Source: Tateyamaria sp. syn59 (GTDB lineage: Bacteria > Pseudomonadota > Alphaproteobacteria > Rhodobacterales > Rhodobacteraceae). Taken from it: a stretch of 64,000 nt of DNA. Under the pieces are notes generated by a model, which was given only the letters and a program-made list of their open reading frames with translations, ran no database searches and was not told the origin of the DNA. The stretch is from NCBI RefSeq assembly GCF_007995245.1, contig NZ_VCBA01000002.1, forward strand, positions 310,001 through 374,000. The letters run 5' to 3'. Below, piece after piece: positions 54,946-64,000 of this stretch; positions within the stretch are counted from its first letter, which is position 1, and each line of letters begins with the position of its first letter. Position numbers and translations under genes: made by a program.

Positions 54946-56442
54946 TCAGTCGATCATCGGCAACAGCGTGTCGATGGACGCCTTCGCATCGCCGTAGAAC
55001 ATGCGCGTGTTCTCCTTGAAGAACAGCGGGTTCTCGATGCCGGAATAGCCCGTGCCCTGCCCGCGCTTGGACACAAACACCTGTTTGGCCTTCCAGCACT
55101 CCAGCACCGGCATACCCGCAATGGGGCTGTTCGGATCATCCTGTGCGGCCGGGTTCACGATATCGTTCGACCCGATCACGATGGCCACATCTGTGTCCGG
55201 GAAGTCCTCGTTGATCTCGTCCATCTCCAGCACGATGTCGTAGGGCACCTTGGCCTCGGCCAAAAGCACGTTCATGTGCCCTGGAAGACGACCCGCCACG
55301 GGGTGGATGGCAAAGCGCACCTCTTTCCCAGCGGCACGCAGCTTGCGGGTCAGCTCGGCCACGCCCTGCTGAGCCTGCGCCACAGCCATACCGTAGCCCG
55401 GGATGATGATGACGCTGTCGGCCTCGTTCAGCGCCGTTGCAACGCCGTCCGCCTCGATGGCGATCTGTTCACCCTCAACCGCCATCTGCTCGCCCGCAGG
55501 GCCACCAAAGCCGCCCAGGATCACGCTGATAAAGGACCGGTTCATGGCCTTACACATGATGTAGGACAGGATCGCACCGGAGGAGCCCACAAGCGCACCC
55601 ACAACGATCAACAGGTCATTGCCGAGCGAGAAGCCGATGGCCGCAGCGGCCCAGCCGGAATAGCTGTTCAGCATCGACACCACGACCGGCATGTCGGCGC
55701 CGCCGATGCCCATGATCAGGTGCCAGCCGATGAACAGCGCCAGCAGCGTCAGCAGAACCAGCGGGATCAGACCACCAGAGGCAAAGTAGATGATGGCGAG
55801 GATCAGCGATGCACCCGCTGCCGCGGCGTTCAGCATATGCCCGCCCGGCAGCTTGGTGGCTGCGCTGTCGACCTTGCCCGACAGCTTGCCCCAGGCCACG
55901 TAGGACCCGGTGAACGTCACCGCACCGATCCAGATGCCTAGCACCAGCTCGATCTTGAGGATCGTGATCTCGACCGTCGTCTTCTTGGCGATCAGTTGAC
56001 CAAAGGCCGACAGGGGTTCCAGCACCGATTTCTCAACCGATTGCACCCAATTACCATCGACCAAAGCACCACCCAGAACGGCTCCGTTCTCGGCCAGATG
56101 ATTGTCAACATAGCCGATCATGATGTGCGCGTTGAACCCGATGAAGACGGCTGCCAGCCCCACAAGGGCGTGCATCCCGGCCACAAGCTCCGGCATTTGC
56201 GTCATTTCGACCTTGGTCGCCAGTTGGTAGCCGACAACGGCACCGCCCGCGATCAGGACCAGCGACAGCAGCCACAGGCCCGCGCCGGGACCCACAAGCG
56301 TGGCCACAACCGCAATGAACATGCCCACGATTCCATACCAGACGGCCCGTTTGGCGCTTTCCTGACCCGACAGACCGCCCAGCGACAGGATGAAAAGAAC
56401 AGCCGCAACAGCGTATGCGGCAGTCGTAAATCCGAGTTCCAT
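54946..56442 (-). CDS. pntB: NAD(P) transhydrogenase subunit beta
   Basis: This 498-aa integral membrane protein contains the NADP-binding domain and most of the proton channel of the energy-linked transhydrogenase. Nine or so membrane helices precede the C-terminal domain, which carries [40 protein letters not shown] and [20 protein letters not shown], standard for PntB. It lies 15 bases after pntA. It supplies NADPH at the cost of the proton gradient made by respiration. Confidence 0.97.
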   Translation of the reverse strand: MELGFTTAAYAVAAVLFILSLGGLSGQESAKRAVWYGIVGMFIAVVATLVGPGAGLWLLSLVLIAGGAVVGYQLATKVEMTQMPELVAGMHALVGLAAVFIGFNAHIMIGYVDNHLAENGAVLGGALVDGNWVQSVEKSVLEPLSAFGQLIAKKTTVEITILKIELVLGIWIGAVTFTGSYVAWGKLSGKVDSAATKLPGGHMLNAAAAGASLILAIIYFASGGLIPLVLLTLLALFIGWHLIMGIGGADMPVVVSMLNSYSGWAAAAIGFSLGNDLLIVVGALVGSSGAILSYIMCKAMNRSFISVILGGFGGPAGEQMAVEGEQIAIEADGVATALNEADSVIIIPGYGMAVAQAQQGVAELTRKLRAAGKEVRFAIHPVAGRLPGHMNVLLAEAKVPYDIVLEMDEINEDFPDTDVAIVIGSNDIVNPAAQDDPNSPIAGMPVLECWKAKQVFVSKRGQGTGYSGIENPLFFKENTRMFYGDAKASIDTLLPMID

Positions 56443-56457
56443 AGTTCCCGCCCCTAC

Positions 56458-58032
56458 TTACGATTTCTGGAACATGGCGAGCATGCGCCGTGTCACGAGG
56501 AAGCCACCGAAAATGTTGATGGCCGCCATGAAGACCGCGAATATCGACAGGAAGGTGATGACCCCCGAAGACGATCCGATCTGGATAAGTGCGCCAAGGA
56601 TCACGATGGACGAGATGGCGTTTGTCACCGCCATGAGCGGTGTGTGCAGGCTGTGCGCGACGCCCCAGATCACCTGGAAGCCGATGAACACGCTCAGCAC
56701 AAAGACGATGAAATGCTGCATGAAGCTGGCCGGGGTATAAAGACCCGCGAGCAGCACCAGCGCACCACCGATGGCCAGCAGCGTGACCTGTTGTTTGGTC
56801 TGCGCCTTGAAGTCGGCCAGTTCCTTGGCCTTCTTCTCTTCGGCGGTCAGCTCCTTCGGTGCGTCCTTCTTGGGTGCTGCCGCAATGGCTGCGACCTTGG
56901 GCGGCGGCGGTGGGAAGGTGACCTCTTGCGCATGCGCAATGGTCGCGCCCCGGATCACGTCATCTTCCATGTCATGGTTGATGACACCGTCTTTTTCCGG
57001 CGTCAGGTCCGCCATCAGGTGGCGAATGTTTGTGGCATAAAGGCTCGACGATTGCGTCGCCATCCGGCTGGGGAAGTCGGTGTAGCCGATGATGGTCACG
57101 CCATTGTCGGTCACGATCTTCTCGTCAGCCACGGTCAGCTTGCAGTTGCCGCCCTTCTCAGCCGCAAGGTCCACGATGACGGAGCCGGGCTTCATGGCTT
57201 TCACCATGTCCTCGGTCCACAGCTCCGGCGCCTCGCGGTTCGGGATCAGGGCGGTCGTGATGACGATGTCCATCTCGGGCGCCAATTCACGGAACTTTGC
57301 AAGCTGCGCTTCGCGGAATTCCGGTGACGACACGGACGCATATCCGCCAGACGACGCGCCGTCCTGCTGCTCTTCCTCGAAATCAAGATAGACGAACTCG
57401 GCGCCCATCGATTCAACCTGCTCCGCCACTTCGGGCCGCACGTCGAAGGCGTATGTGATGGCCCCCAAGGAAGTAGATGTGCCGATCGCGGCAAGACCCG
57501 CCACGCCTGCACCGACAACCAGCACCTTGGCCGGCGGCACCTTACCCGCCGCGGTGATCTGACCGGTAAAGAAACGGCCAAAGTTGTTGCCAGCCTCAAT
57601 GACAGCCCGGTAGCCTGCGATATTCGCCATGGACGACAGCGCGTCCATCTTCTGCGCACGGCTGATCCGGGGGATCATCTCCATCGCGATGACAGTCGCG
57701 CCTTTCTTGGCGGCCGCCTGCATCTTGTCTTCGTCTGCCACGGGGCTGAAGAACGAAATCAGCGTCTGGTCTTCCCGCAGCCGCTTCATCTCGGTCGCGT
57801 CGGGCACGCGCACCTTGGCGACCACATCAGCCGCTTTCCACAGGGCCGCAGCGGTCTTGACCACCTCGACGCCTGCCGCCTTGTAGTCCCCATCGGCAAA
57901 GCCCGCCTCGGCCCCTGCGCCCGTCTCGACCACACACTCATGGCCCAGCTTTTGCAGGGCAGCAGCGCTTTCGGGCGTCATGGCAACGCGGCGCTCTCCC
58001 TCAAATATCTCTTTTGGTGTTCCGATCTTCAT
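56458..58032 (-). CDS. pntA: NAD(P) transhydrogenase subunit alpha
   Basis: This 524-aa protein starts at ATG 58032. It has the NAD-binding domain (MKIGTPKEIFEGERRVAMTP, VLVVGAGVAGLAAIGTSTSL and TNIRHLMADLT) fused to a C-terminal membrane part (VTLLAIGGALVLLAGLYTP and more). It is therefore the single-chain alpha form, not split into PntAA and PntAB as in some relatives. It oxidises NADH and passes hydride to NADP bound by PntB. An Ala/Lys/Pro-rich linker (about residues 370-405) joins the domains. Confidence 0.96.
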   Translation of the reverse strand: MKIGTPKEIFEGERRVAMTPESAAALQKLGHECVVETGAGAEAGFADGDYKAAGVEVVKTAAALWKAADVVAKVRVPDATEMKRLREDQTLISFFSPVADEDKMQAAAKKGATVIAMEMIPRISRAQKMDALSSMANIAGYRAVIEAGNNFGRFFTGQITAAGKVPPAKVLVVGAGVAGLAAIGTSTSLGAITYAFDVRPEVAEQVESMGAEFVYLDFEEEQQDGASSGGYASVSSPEFREAQLAKFRELAPEMDIVITTALIPNREAPELWTEDMVKAMKPGSVIVDLAAEKGGNCKLTVADEKIVTDNGVTIIGYTDFPSRMATQSSSLYATNIRHLMADLTPEKDGVINHDMEDDVIRGATIAHAQEVTFPPPPPKVAAIAAAPKKDAPKELTAEEKKAKELADFKAQTKQQVTLLAIGGALVLLAGLYTPASFMQHFIVFVLSVFIGFQVIWGVAHSLHTPLMAVTNAISSIVILGALIQIGSSSGVITFLSIFAVFMAAINIFGGFLVTRRMLAMFQKS

Positions 58033-58178
58033 TCGAAGAACCCCCGTCCGTTCGTGGCAGTCAATTTCGGGCAAGACCCAAAGGCTATGTGGCGCAGCGC
58101 CTGAGGGTGTCCACTACCCAACACGTATGGAAGTTACAAGAAGTGCTCCAACGTCACGGCAGTAATATTTGCAAAAAT

Positions 58179-58631
58179 TTAGACCCAACGACGCACTTTT
58201 TGTTCGTAGCGCGCAAATTCGGCCCTGAAGGTGCGGCGCATCCGGTCCTCCTCAGGGACAATGAACTGACGCTCGATCCACCAGACAAAAATCGGGACCA
58301 GCACCAGCGACGGCACCGCATCAAACCGCAGGGTCAGTCCCGCCAGCAACAGCGCATCGCCCAGATAGATGGGGTTGCGTGTACGCGCAAAAATGCCGTC
58401 GGTGATCAACCGCTCCGGTGTCTGGTGCGGAATAACGGTGGTCTTGTTGCGCCAGAACGCCAGCAGTGCCGCCATGATCAGCAACAGACCGGCACCAATC
58501 ATCAAACCGGCCATTGCATGTGTCACCGGATGGTCCACGCTCATACCCAGGGGCAAATAGCGACCCTGGCACCACGCGAGGAACACGCAGATCACAAGCC
58601 AAACCGGTGGTATGTGCAACAGATTGGTCAT
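58179..58631 (-). CDS. isoprenylcysteine-methyltransferase-like membrane protein
   Basis: This 150-aa protein has four hydrophobic segments and the ICMT/PEMT-type C-terminal motif: GIFARTRNPIYLGDALLLAG, then FVWWIERQFIVPEEDRMRRT and FRAEFARYEQKVRRWV. RNP-x-Y and the E-E-x-x-x-R-x-F-x-x-x-Y region bind SAM in this family. A longer frame to 58970 was rejected because it overlaps the divergent SDR. It may methylate a lipid or prenyl group; substrate is unknown. Confidence 0.85.
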   Translation of the reverse strand: MTNLLHIPPVWLVICVFLAWCQGRYLPLGMSVDHPVTHAMAGLMIGAGLLLIMAALLAFWRNKTTVIPHQTPERLITDGIFARTRNPIYLGDALLLAGLTLRFDAVPSLVLVPIFVWWIERQFIVPEEDRMRRTFRAEFARYEQKVRRWV

Positions 58632-58805
58632 TTCAAAAGTGGGTTGCCCGAGTGTGATTGGATAGAAAAGTGCCCGTATCCAAAGTGTCAACGACACTTG
58701 GTGAGACCGCGACCAAAGGCCACCGCAAACGGAAAATTGTGATTGATCCTTCGGCATCGGCGCCTCAGTCTGATGCAAACGGAACATGCCAGAGGACGCG
58801 ACCCC

Positions 58806-59573
58806 ATGACCGATCAATCGACGCTTGCGGGCAAGCACGCACTGGTCACAGGGGGTGGCACGGGCATCGGGCTTGCCATTGCGCGCGCGCTCGCAGACCG
58901 CGGCGCACAAGTGACCATAACCGGGCGGCGGCAGGCGGTGCTCGACGACGTCTCGGGCGCGGGGATCCACGGCGTGGGGATGGACGTGCGTGACGAGGCC
59001 TCCGTTCAGGATGCAGTTTCAACCGCCATCGCAGCGCGCGGTCCGGTGCAGATCTGCGTGCCCAACGCTGGCATCGCAGAAGGGCGCACCGTGCCCAAGA
59101 CCGACCTGGCATTCTGGCAGAACATCATGGCCACAAATCTGGACGGCGCGTTCCTGACCATCAAGGCCTGCCTGCCGGGTATGCTGGAGACAGATTGGGG
59201 CCGCGTGATCGCTGTGTCCTCCATCGCAGGTCTGCGTGGCCTGCCGGGCGCAGCCGCGTATTCCGCATCGAAACACGGCCTTATTGGCCTGATCCGGTCG
59301 CTGAGCGAAGAGTACATGGGGAAGCCATACACCTTTAATGCGCTGTGTCCCGGCTATGTCGATACGCCCATTGTCGACCGGAACCAGGAGGCGATCGCGC
59401 AACGTACCGGAATGAGCGCCGAAGCCGCACGCCAGTTGATGATCGACGCAAACCGCCACAAGCGCCTCATCGACGCCGATGAGGTCGCCGCCGCTGCGCT
59501 CTGGCTGGTTGGCCCGGGATCACAGAGCATCAATGGCCAAACCATTCAGATCGCGGGTGGGCAAACCGCGTAG
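58806..59573 (+). CDS. short-chain dehydrogenase/reductase
   Basis: This 255-aa SDR starts at ATG 58806. The cofactor motif is ALVTGGGTGIGLAIARALAD, the NAG element is PNAGIAEG, the catalytic serine is in AVSSIAGLRG, and YSASKHG holds the Tyr-x3-Lys pair. The C-terminal SINGQTIQIAGGQTA is typical. The sequence resembles 3-hydroxybutyrate or 3-oxoacyl dehydrogenases. It is divergent from the methyltransferase-like gene; the 174-base gap contains no other gene. Confidence 0.92.
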   Translation: MTDQSTLAGKHALVTGGGTGIGLAIARALADRGAQVTITGRRQAVLDDVSGAGIHGVGMDVRDEASVQDAVSTAIAARGPVQICVPNAGIAEGRTVPKTDLAFWQNIMATNLDGAFLTIKACLPGMLETDWGRVIAVSSIAGLRGLPGAAAYSASKHGLIGLIRSLSEEYMGKPYTFNALCPGYVDTPIVDRNQEAIAQRTGMSAEAARQLMIDANRHKRLIDADEVAAAALWLVGPGSQSINGQTIQIAGGQTA

Positions 59574-59607
59574 GGCGAAGCAGGATCCGCCTTACGACTG
59601 CCGGCCC

Positions 59608-60174
59608 CTAGCGCGTCTCGACACCGGCATAGTAAGGCGCACGTGTCGTGCGCCCGCCCAAGGGCATGTAAGCGCGACCGACAGGGCCACCGGGTTTGAA
59701 CTGACCTTGGGAAATGGCACGGTGGATTGACGAATGCGCCCACTGCTCGGGCCGGTTCACCAGCCCCGCCTGCACCGGCGCTGTCCAGATCATATGTCGA
59801 TGTGCTGCCAGGTCGTCGGCATCCCGGATCGCATGTTCCCAGAACCGCCGCTGCCACAGCCCCTTTTCGCCCGGACACAGGCGCTGTCCGCTCACATCGC
59901 CCGGCGCGTCAACGCTGCGCGAAAACAGGCTTTTAACCATGCGCCAACGGGTTGAAAAATCAGCGTCATCCGGCGGCAGCCGCCATAGCGTGTGCATCAC
60001 GTCGCCCAGAACAACGATCTCGGAAATCTCGAACGGGTACTGATCCTTGGCCTTGCGCATTGCCCCGCGCAGCGGATCAATCTCGCGCAGGAACAGGTCG
60101 GTGCCACGGCGCGCGGCACGGACAGTGAAGAAACAGATGACATCGGGGCGGTCAGAGCGAATGTCGCGGGGCAT
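59608..60174 (-). CDS. degenerate REP-associated tyrosine transposase-like protein
   Basis: This 188-aa protein matches the RAYT (IS200-like Y1 transposase) pattern: EIVVLGDVMHTLWRLPPDDA, WRMVKSLFSR, LWQRRFWEHAIRDADDLAAH and APVQAGLVNRPEQWAHSS. Active members have a His-x-His metal motif and a catalytic tyrosine just before NPV. Here the first histidine position is valine (V59, H61 remains), and residues 121-140 contain no tyrosine. The reading frame is intact, so it may be a domesticated DNA- or RNA-hairpin-binding protein. No terminal repeats were found around it. Confidence 0.78.
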   Translation of the reverse strand: MPRDIRSDRPDVICFFTVRAARRGTDLFLREIDPLRGAMRKAKDQYPFEISEIVVLGDVMHTLWRLPPDDADFSTRWRMVKSLFSRSVDAPGDVSGQRLCPGEKGLWQRRFWEHAIRDADDLAAHRHMIWTAPVQAGLVNRPEQWAHSSIHRAISQGQFKPGGPVGRAYMPLGGRTTRAPYYAGVETR

Positions 60175-60209
60175 GGGTCTACCCTGCCCGCACTGTGGTT
60201 AACGGCCGC

Positions 60210-60989
60210 TTAAGCTGACCGCAGTACCGGCCGCGCCCGACCTCCGTCGGCCCAGTCCCGGCACGCCGCACCAAAGGCTTCGAACAGCGGGCGAGATACC
60301 GGATCGCATTTCGCGTTCCATTCAGGGTGCCACTGCACCGACAGGGTAAAGCCCGGCGCGCCGTCGATATAGATGGCCTCTGCCGTGCCATCCGGCGCAT
60401 GGCCATCCACCACCACCCGCGGACCGGGATGCTTGATGCCCTGTCCGTGCAGCGTGTTCGTGGGCACCGACTGCCGTCCCATCAACTGGTGGAAAACCCC
60501 ATTCTCGGAAAAGGTCACCTCATGGCGCAGCGCAAATTTTTCTTCCAACGTCCCTTCGGGCGGCATCCGGTGATTGTCGCGCCCCGGCAGATCCCGGATT
60601 TCGGGATATAGCGAGCCGCCCATGGCGACGTTCACTTCCTGAAAGCCGCGGCAAATCCCAAGGATCGGCTGGCCACGCTCCACACAGGCGCGGATCAACG
60701 GCAGCGTGATGGCATCACGGTTGCGGTCAAAGTCACCATGTGCCTCGGTCGGCGCTTCGCCGTATTCCTCAGGATGCACATTGGCGCGCCCGCCGGTAAA
60801 GACGAAGCCCGCGCAATGTTCCAGCAGGTCCGAGACACGCACACTGGCAGGTTCGGACGGAATGATCATGGGCACACCTTCCGCCACATCTGCCACCGCC
60901 GAGATATTGATCAGGCCTGTCGCCTGCACCTCATAGCTGTCGTGAATGACGTGATGGTTCGAAAAGATGCCGATGATGGGACGGGCCAT
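60210..60989 (-). CDS. gamma-glutamyl-gamma-aminobutyrate hydrolase family protein (peptidase C26)
   Basis: This 259-aa class I glutamine-amidotransferase-like hydrolase has PIIGIFSNHHVIHDSYEVQA, FVFTGGRANVHPEEYGEAP, the nucleophile cysteine in PILGICRGFQEVNVAMGGSL and the His/Glu pair in LSVQWHPEW. These fit PuuD-like enzymes that hydrolyse gamma-glutamyl amides from polyamine breakdown. No other puu genes are nearby, so the substrate is uncertain. It is monocistronic or follows the GlcG-like gene. Confidence 0.9.
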   Translation of the reverse strand: MARPIIGIFSNHHVIHDSYEVQATGLINISAVADVAEGVPMIIPSEPASVRVSDLLEHCAGFVFTGGRANVHPEEYGEAPTEAHGDFDRNRDAITLPLIRACVERGQPILGICRGFQEVNVAMGGSLYPEIRDLPGRDNHRMPPEGTLEEKFALRHEVTFSENGVFHQLMGRQSVPTNTLHGQGIKHPGPRVVVDGHAPDGTAEAIYIDGAPGFTLSVQWHPEWNAKCDPVSRPLFEAFGAACRDWADGGRARPVLRSA

Positions 60990-61100
60990 ATGGTCCTCTG
61001 CGCCGCTGCGTTTTTACGGGTATAGCCCACGCCAGCGCGCCCGGACCAGACAAACGGACGCGCAAGCCCCTGTGCAAAAAGCCGCAGGTCGCGGACATGC

Positions 61101-61526
61101 CTAAATTTCCGCCGCCAATGCCGCAGCCTCGATCCCGGCCACGGCTGCTGCGGCATCATTGTCGGAGGTATCGCCGGTGACGCCCACTGCGCCGATGACC
61201 GCGCCTTTCTTGTCGCGCACCAGCACACCGCCTGGCACCGGCACCACCTGCCCGCCATACACCCCGTTCACCGCCGTCATGAAATACGCCTGCTGTTCGG
61301 CACGCGCCATCTGCGCCGTGCCCGCCATGCCCAGCATCACCGCGCCATAGGCTTTGCCCTGCGCAATCGCGAACCGACCGGGTGCTGCCCCATCCTCGCG
61401 CTCGCAGGCCTGCACATGCCCGCCCGCATCCAGCACGACGACGGTCAGCGGTTTTAACTCCATCTCCCTGCCTTTCTCCAAAGCCTTGCGAATGATGGTC
61501 CGCGCCTTGCGCAATGAAATTGCCAT
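61101..61526 (-). CDS. GlcG/HbpS family protein
   Basis: This 141-aa protein has LRKARTIIRKALEKGREMEL, PLTVVVLDAGGHVQACERED and VPVPGGVLVRDKKGAVIGAV with GVTGDTSDNDAAAAVAGIEA, a clear match to the GlcG/HbpS heme-binding-like fold (DUF336). GlcG genes often accompany glycolate-oxidation genes, and glcB lies directly upstream here. No signal peptide is present. Function is not established, though heme or small-ligand binding has been shown for HbpS. Confidence 0.9.
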   Translation of the reverse strand: MAISLRKARTIIRKALEKGREMELKPLTVVVLDAGGHVQACEREDGAAPGRFAIAQGKAYGAVMLGMAGTAQMARAEQQAYFMTAVNGVYGGQVVPVPGGVLVRDKKGAVIGAVGVTGDTSDNDAAAAVAGIEAAALAAEI

Positions 61527-61571
61527 GTGTCTTCTCCTGACAGACCGGAACCCGGTCTTCTTCCCTGTTTC

Positions 61572-61613
61572 AAAAAAATCCCGGGGAGTGTGAGGGGCTG
61601 GCCCCTCACACTC
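61572..61613 (-). terminator. glcB transcription terminator
   Basis: A 12-bp perfect stem GAGTGTGAGGGG-CTGG-CCCCTCACACTC (61586-61613) follows the glcB stop on the minus strand. Seven T residues (minus strand, 61578-61572) come seven bases after the stem. The spacing is a little long, but it is the best intrinsic terminator in the window. Confidence 0.7.
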
Positions 61614-61631
61614 GCACTCTCAACCGGTGGC

Positions 61632-63773
61632 TCAGGCTGCCTTGAACTCCAGACGGCGCGCATGCAGCACCGGCTCGGTATAGCCCGAGGGCTGCGCACG
61701 CCCCTGCAACACCAGCTCGCAGGCCGCCTGAAACGCCACGCCGTCAAATCCGGGCGCCATCGGGATATAGTCCGCATCCCCAGAGTTCTGCCGATCCACG
61801 ACCGCGGCCATCTTCTTCATGGCGGCCATCACCTGATCCTCGTTCACAACACCGTGGTGCAGCCAGTTCGCCATGGCCTGCGCCGAAATCCGGCAGGTCG
61901 CACGGTCCTCCATCAGACCCACATCGTTGATGTCCGGCACCTTGGAACAGCCCACGCCCGCATCAACCCAGCGCACGACATAGCCCAGAATGCCTTGCGC
62001 GTTGTTCTCCAGCTCACGCGTGATCTCCGTGTCCGAGAAGTTGCGGCCTGTTGCCACAGGAATGCTCAGGAGATCCTCAAGCGTTCCCCGCGCGCCGCCC
62101 TCTTTCAGCACATCCTGACGGGCCATCACATCAACCTTGTGATAATGCGTAGCGTGCAGCGTCGCAGCGGTCGGCGATGGTACCCAAGCACAAGTGGCGC
62201 CGGACTGTGGATGGCCGATCTTGGCCTCCAGCATCTCGGCCATACGGTCAGGCATCGCCCACATCCCCTTGCCGATCTGCGCCTTCCCCTTCAGCCCACA
62301 AGCCAGCCCAATGTCCACATTGCGATCCTCGTAGGCGCCGATCCAGGCCGCGCCCTTCATCTCGCCCTTGGGCACCATCGGCCCCGCTTCCATGGATGTG
62401 TGGATCTCATCCCCGGTCCGGTCAAGGAAACCAGTGTTGATAAAGGCAACCCGCGCCTTGGCCGCGCGGATGCACTCCTTGAGGTTCGCGCTCGTCCGGC
62501 GCTCCTCGTCCATAATACCCAGCTTGACCGTGTTGGCCGGCAGCCCCAACACCTTCTCCACGCGGGTAAACAACTCGTCGGCAAAGGCGACCTCATCCGG
62601 CCCGTGCATCTTCGGCTTCACCACATAGACCGAGCCGCAGACCGAGTTGCGCAGCCCCTCAGACTTCTTCAGGTCATGCATCGCGATCAGGGTGGTGATC
62701 ATGGCGTCCATCAGCCCCTCGCCCACCTCATTGCCGTCCTTGTCGTGGATGGCGGGATTGGTCATCAGGTGGCCCACGTTCCGGACCAGCATCAGGCTGC
62801 GGCCCTTCACGGTCAGGGGCGAGCCATCAGGCGCGGTGTAGCTGCGGTCGCCAGCCATCCGTCGCGTGATGACCTTGCCGCCCTTCTCAAAGCTCTCTTC
62901 CAGATCGCCCTTCATCAGGCCTAGCCAATTGCCATAGGCGAGCACCTTGTCCTCGGCATCGACAGCGGCCACGCTATCCTCGCAATCCATGATCGTGGAC
63001 AGCGCGGATTCGAGGTTCACCGCCGCAATGCCTGCCGGATCATCGCCGCCAATCACATCATTGCGGTCGACGACAATCTCGATGGCGAGGTGGTTGTTGC
63101 GGAAAAGATAGGTCTGCGCCTCCTCATCCCCGCCGTAGCCAACAAATTGCGACGCATCCGCCAGCGTTGCCCCCTGCAGCACCAGAGCACCATCAACAAC
63201 GGAAAGCGCCGTTACATTGGCCCAGCTCCCGCCGGACAGCGGCAGAGCGTCGTCCAGGAACGCCTTGGCCCACGCAATCACGCGCGCCCCACGCGCCGGA
63301 TCATACCCGCCCGCCTTCGGCAAATCGCCCAGCGCGTCCGTGCCGTAGAGCGCGTCATACAAGTTGCCCCACCGCGCATTGGCCGCATTCAGGGCAAAGC
63401 GCGCGTTCATGATCGGCACGACAAGCTGCGCGCCGGGGGTCCTGGCAATCTCGGGGTCAACATTGGCCGTCTCAATCTCGAAATCTGGGCCCTCGGGTAC
63501 AAGATAGCCGATCTCTTCCAGAAACGCCCGATAAGCGGCGGGATCATGATCGCTGCTGCGGTTGGCGATGTGCCAGGCGTCAATCTGCGCCTGAATGTCC
63601 GCGCGCTTCTGCAACAACGCGCGGTTCCTCGGCCCCAGATCATGTACCAGCGCAGAAAACCCGGCCCAGAAGTCCGCCGACGGGACGCCTGTGCCCGGCA
63701 GGGCTTCGGTCTCGATGAACTGTGCAAGGCTGTCTGCGACCTTCAGATTGCTGCGGTCTACGTAAGCGGTCAT
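61632..63773 (-). CDS. glcB: malate synthase G
   Basis: This 713-aa enzyme condenses glyoxylate with acetyl-CoA to malate. ATG 63773 with GGAGAG upstream gives the normal N-terminus ([19 protein letters not shown]). Family segments include [20 protein letters not shown] with acidic active-site residues, [35 protein letters not shown], and the metal/glyoxylate region [20 protein letters not shown]. Isocitrate lyase is not in the window. Single-gene organisation with a GlcG-like gene behind the terminator fits glyoxylate or glycolate use. Confidence 0.97.
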   Translation of the reverse strand: MTAYVDRSNLKVADSLAQFIETEALPGTGVPSADFWAGFSALVHDLGPRNRALLQKRADIQAQIDAWHIANRSSDHDPAAYRAFLEEIGYLVPEGPDFEIETANVDPEIARTPGAQLVVPIMNARFALNAANARWGNLYDALYGTDALGDLPKAGGYDPARGARVIAWAKAFLDDALPLSGGSWANVTALSVVDGALVLQGATLADASQFVGYGGDEEAQTYLFRNNHLAIEIVVDRNDVIGGDDPAGIAAVNLESALSTIMDCEDSVAAVDAEDKVLAYGNWLGLMKGDLEESFEKGGKVITRRMAGDRSYTAPDGSPLTVKGRSLMLVRNVGHLMTNPAIHDKDGNEVGEGLMDAMITTLIAMHDLKKSEGLRNSVCGSVYVVKPKMHGPDEVAFADELFTRVEKVLGLPANTVKLGIMDEERRTSANLKECIRAAKARVAFINTGFLDRTGDEIHTSMEAGPMVPKGEMKGAAWIGAYEDRNVDIGLACGLKGKAQIGKGMWAMPDRMAEMLEAKIGHPQSGATCAWVPSPTAATLHATHYHKVDVMARQDVLKEGGARGTLEDLLSIPVATGRNFSDTEITRELENNAQGILGYVVRWVDAGVGCSKVPDINDVGLMEDRATCRISAQAMANWLHHGVVNEDQVMAAMKKMAAVVDRQNSGDADYIPMAPGFDGVAFQAACELVLQGRAQPSGYTEPVLHARRLEFKAA

Positions 63774-63941
63774 TGGGCTCTCCGGGTCTGGGAAACACAT
63801 GTTTCGGCAAGGCTTAGAGAATTTGTTTCCTATCGTAAACATCACTGGTCAAAGAATTTTACCAAAATAGGTGGGCGATCAAAAACAAGCCGGAACATGC
63901 CGCTGATACAGCCCGCAAAAGCAGCAAAGATGCCAGCTTTG

Positions 63942-64000
63942 TCAGGCGGTGCGTTTGCGCGCCAGAAGCCAGATGAACCCGACGCCGCCCACCAGCCCGG
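63942..64000 (-). CDS. C-terminus of a membrane protein (partial)
   Basis: Only the last 19 codons are in the window. They read GLVGGVGFIWLLARKRTA before a TGA at 63944-63942. This is a short hydrophobic helix followed by a basic end. It could be the end of an ordinary membrane protein or of a surface protein with a C-terminal sorting-type signal; nothing more can be said. The 168 bases between it and glcB hold no gene. Confidence 0.4.
   Translation of the reverse strand, partial: GLVGGVGFIWLLARKRTA

Noticed and set aside
61527-62924. 465-codon open frame on the plus strand
   Set aside because: It is antisense to glcB and includes the terminator hairpin; composition is that of a shadow frame.

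Overview
The window looks like chromosomal DNA of a roseobacter-type alphaproteobacterium (order Rhodobacterales). The grounds are a high-GC sequence with dense, overlapping genes, a very long nuo operon padded with accessory genes typical of this group, a NuoE with a C-terminal extension, a 672-residue NuoG, and a leucine-degradation cluster. The genus cannot be named from the sequence alone. No rRNA, tRNA, CRISPR array, phage or intact insertion sequence was seen.

Region 1 (1-17428, all minus strand) is the operon for proton-pumping NADH:quinone oxidoreductase (complex I), read from nuoA at the right to nuoL, which is cut by the left edge. Twelve core subunits (A-L) are interleaved with 17 small extra genes. 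These are three membrane microproteins (31, 57 and 75 aa) between nuoC and nuoD, a TM/coiled-coil protein, a membrane protein carrying the same helix-hairpin-helix-like domain as the NuoE tail, a DUF5337-type protein, a zinc-ribbon membrane protein, a DUF3291 protein, two lipoproteins, a DUF5333-type protein, a 64-aa protein, two carboxymuconolactone-decarboxylase-like proteins, and three mutually similar exported proteins placed between nuoJ, nuoK and nuoL. Most junctions overlap (ATGA, TGATG or TAATG), which implies translational coupling.

Region 2 (17532-29293) holds a DUF1330 gene, a divergent LysR regulator, and a leucine/isovalerate catabolic set on the minus strand: isovaleryl-CoA dehydrogenase, an acyl-CoA synthetase, both methylcrotonyl-CoA carboxylase subunits, two glutathione-transferase-like proteins, HMG-CoA lyase and methylglutaconyl-CoA hydratase. 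An ompW gene with an FNR-like box is inserted in the opposite direction.

Region 3 (29330-40124) has an unusual ribbon-helix-helix/TM/EF-hand protein with a 16-bp palindrome upstream, a DegT-type aminotransferase, a HAD phosphatase, the glmU-glmS-alkD operon (amino-sugar supply and DNA repair), a lipoprotein, moaA behind a six-codon leader ORF, waaA (Kdo transferase) and a glycosyltransferase.

Region 4 (40123-52361) looks like a peptide or N-acyl amino acid uptake and breakdown block: two tandem M20 amidohydrolases, a D-amino-acid-oxidase-like flavoprotein, ArgE, a HIT protein, and an oligopeptide ABC importer with the double ATPase divergent from the binding protein and two permeases. A solute-binding-like protein follows.

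Region 5 (52483-64000) contains a DUF3422 membrane protein, an alpha/beta-hydrolase-like protein, pntAB (proton-translocating transhydrogenase), a small methyltransferase-like membrane protein, an SDR, a degenerate RAYT-like protein, a class-I glutamine-amidotransferase-like hydrolase, a GlcG/HbpS-like protein and glcB (malate synthase G). The right edge cuts a small membrane protein.

A family of multi-hairpin elements (2836-2881, 36109-36207, 43832-43927) recurs, each copy starting within a few bases of a minus-strand stop codon.
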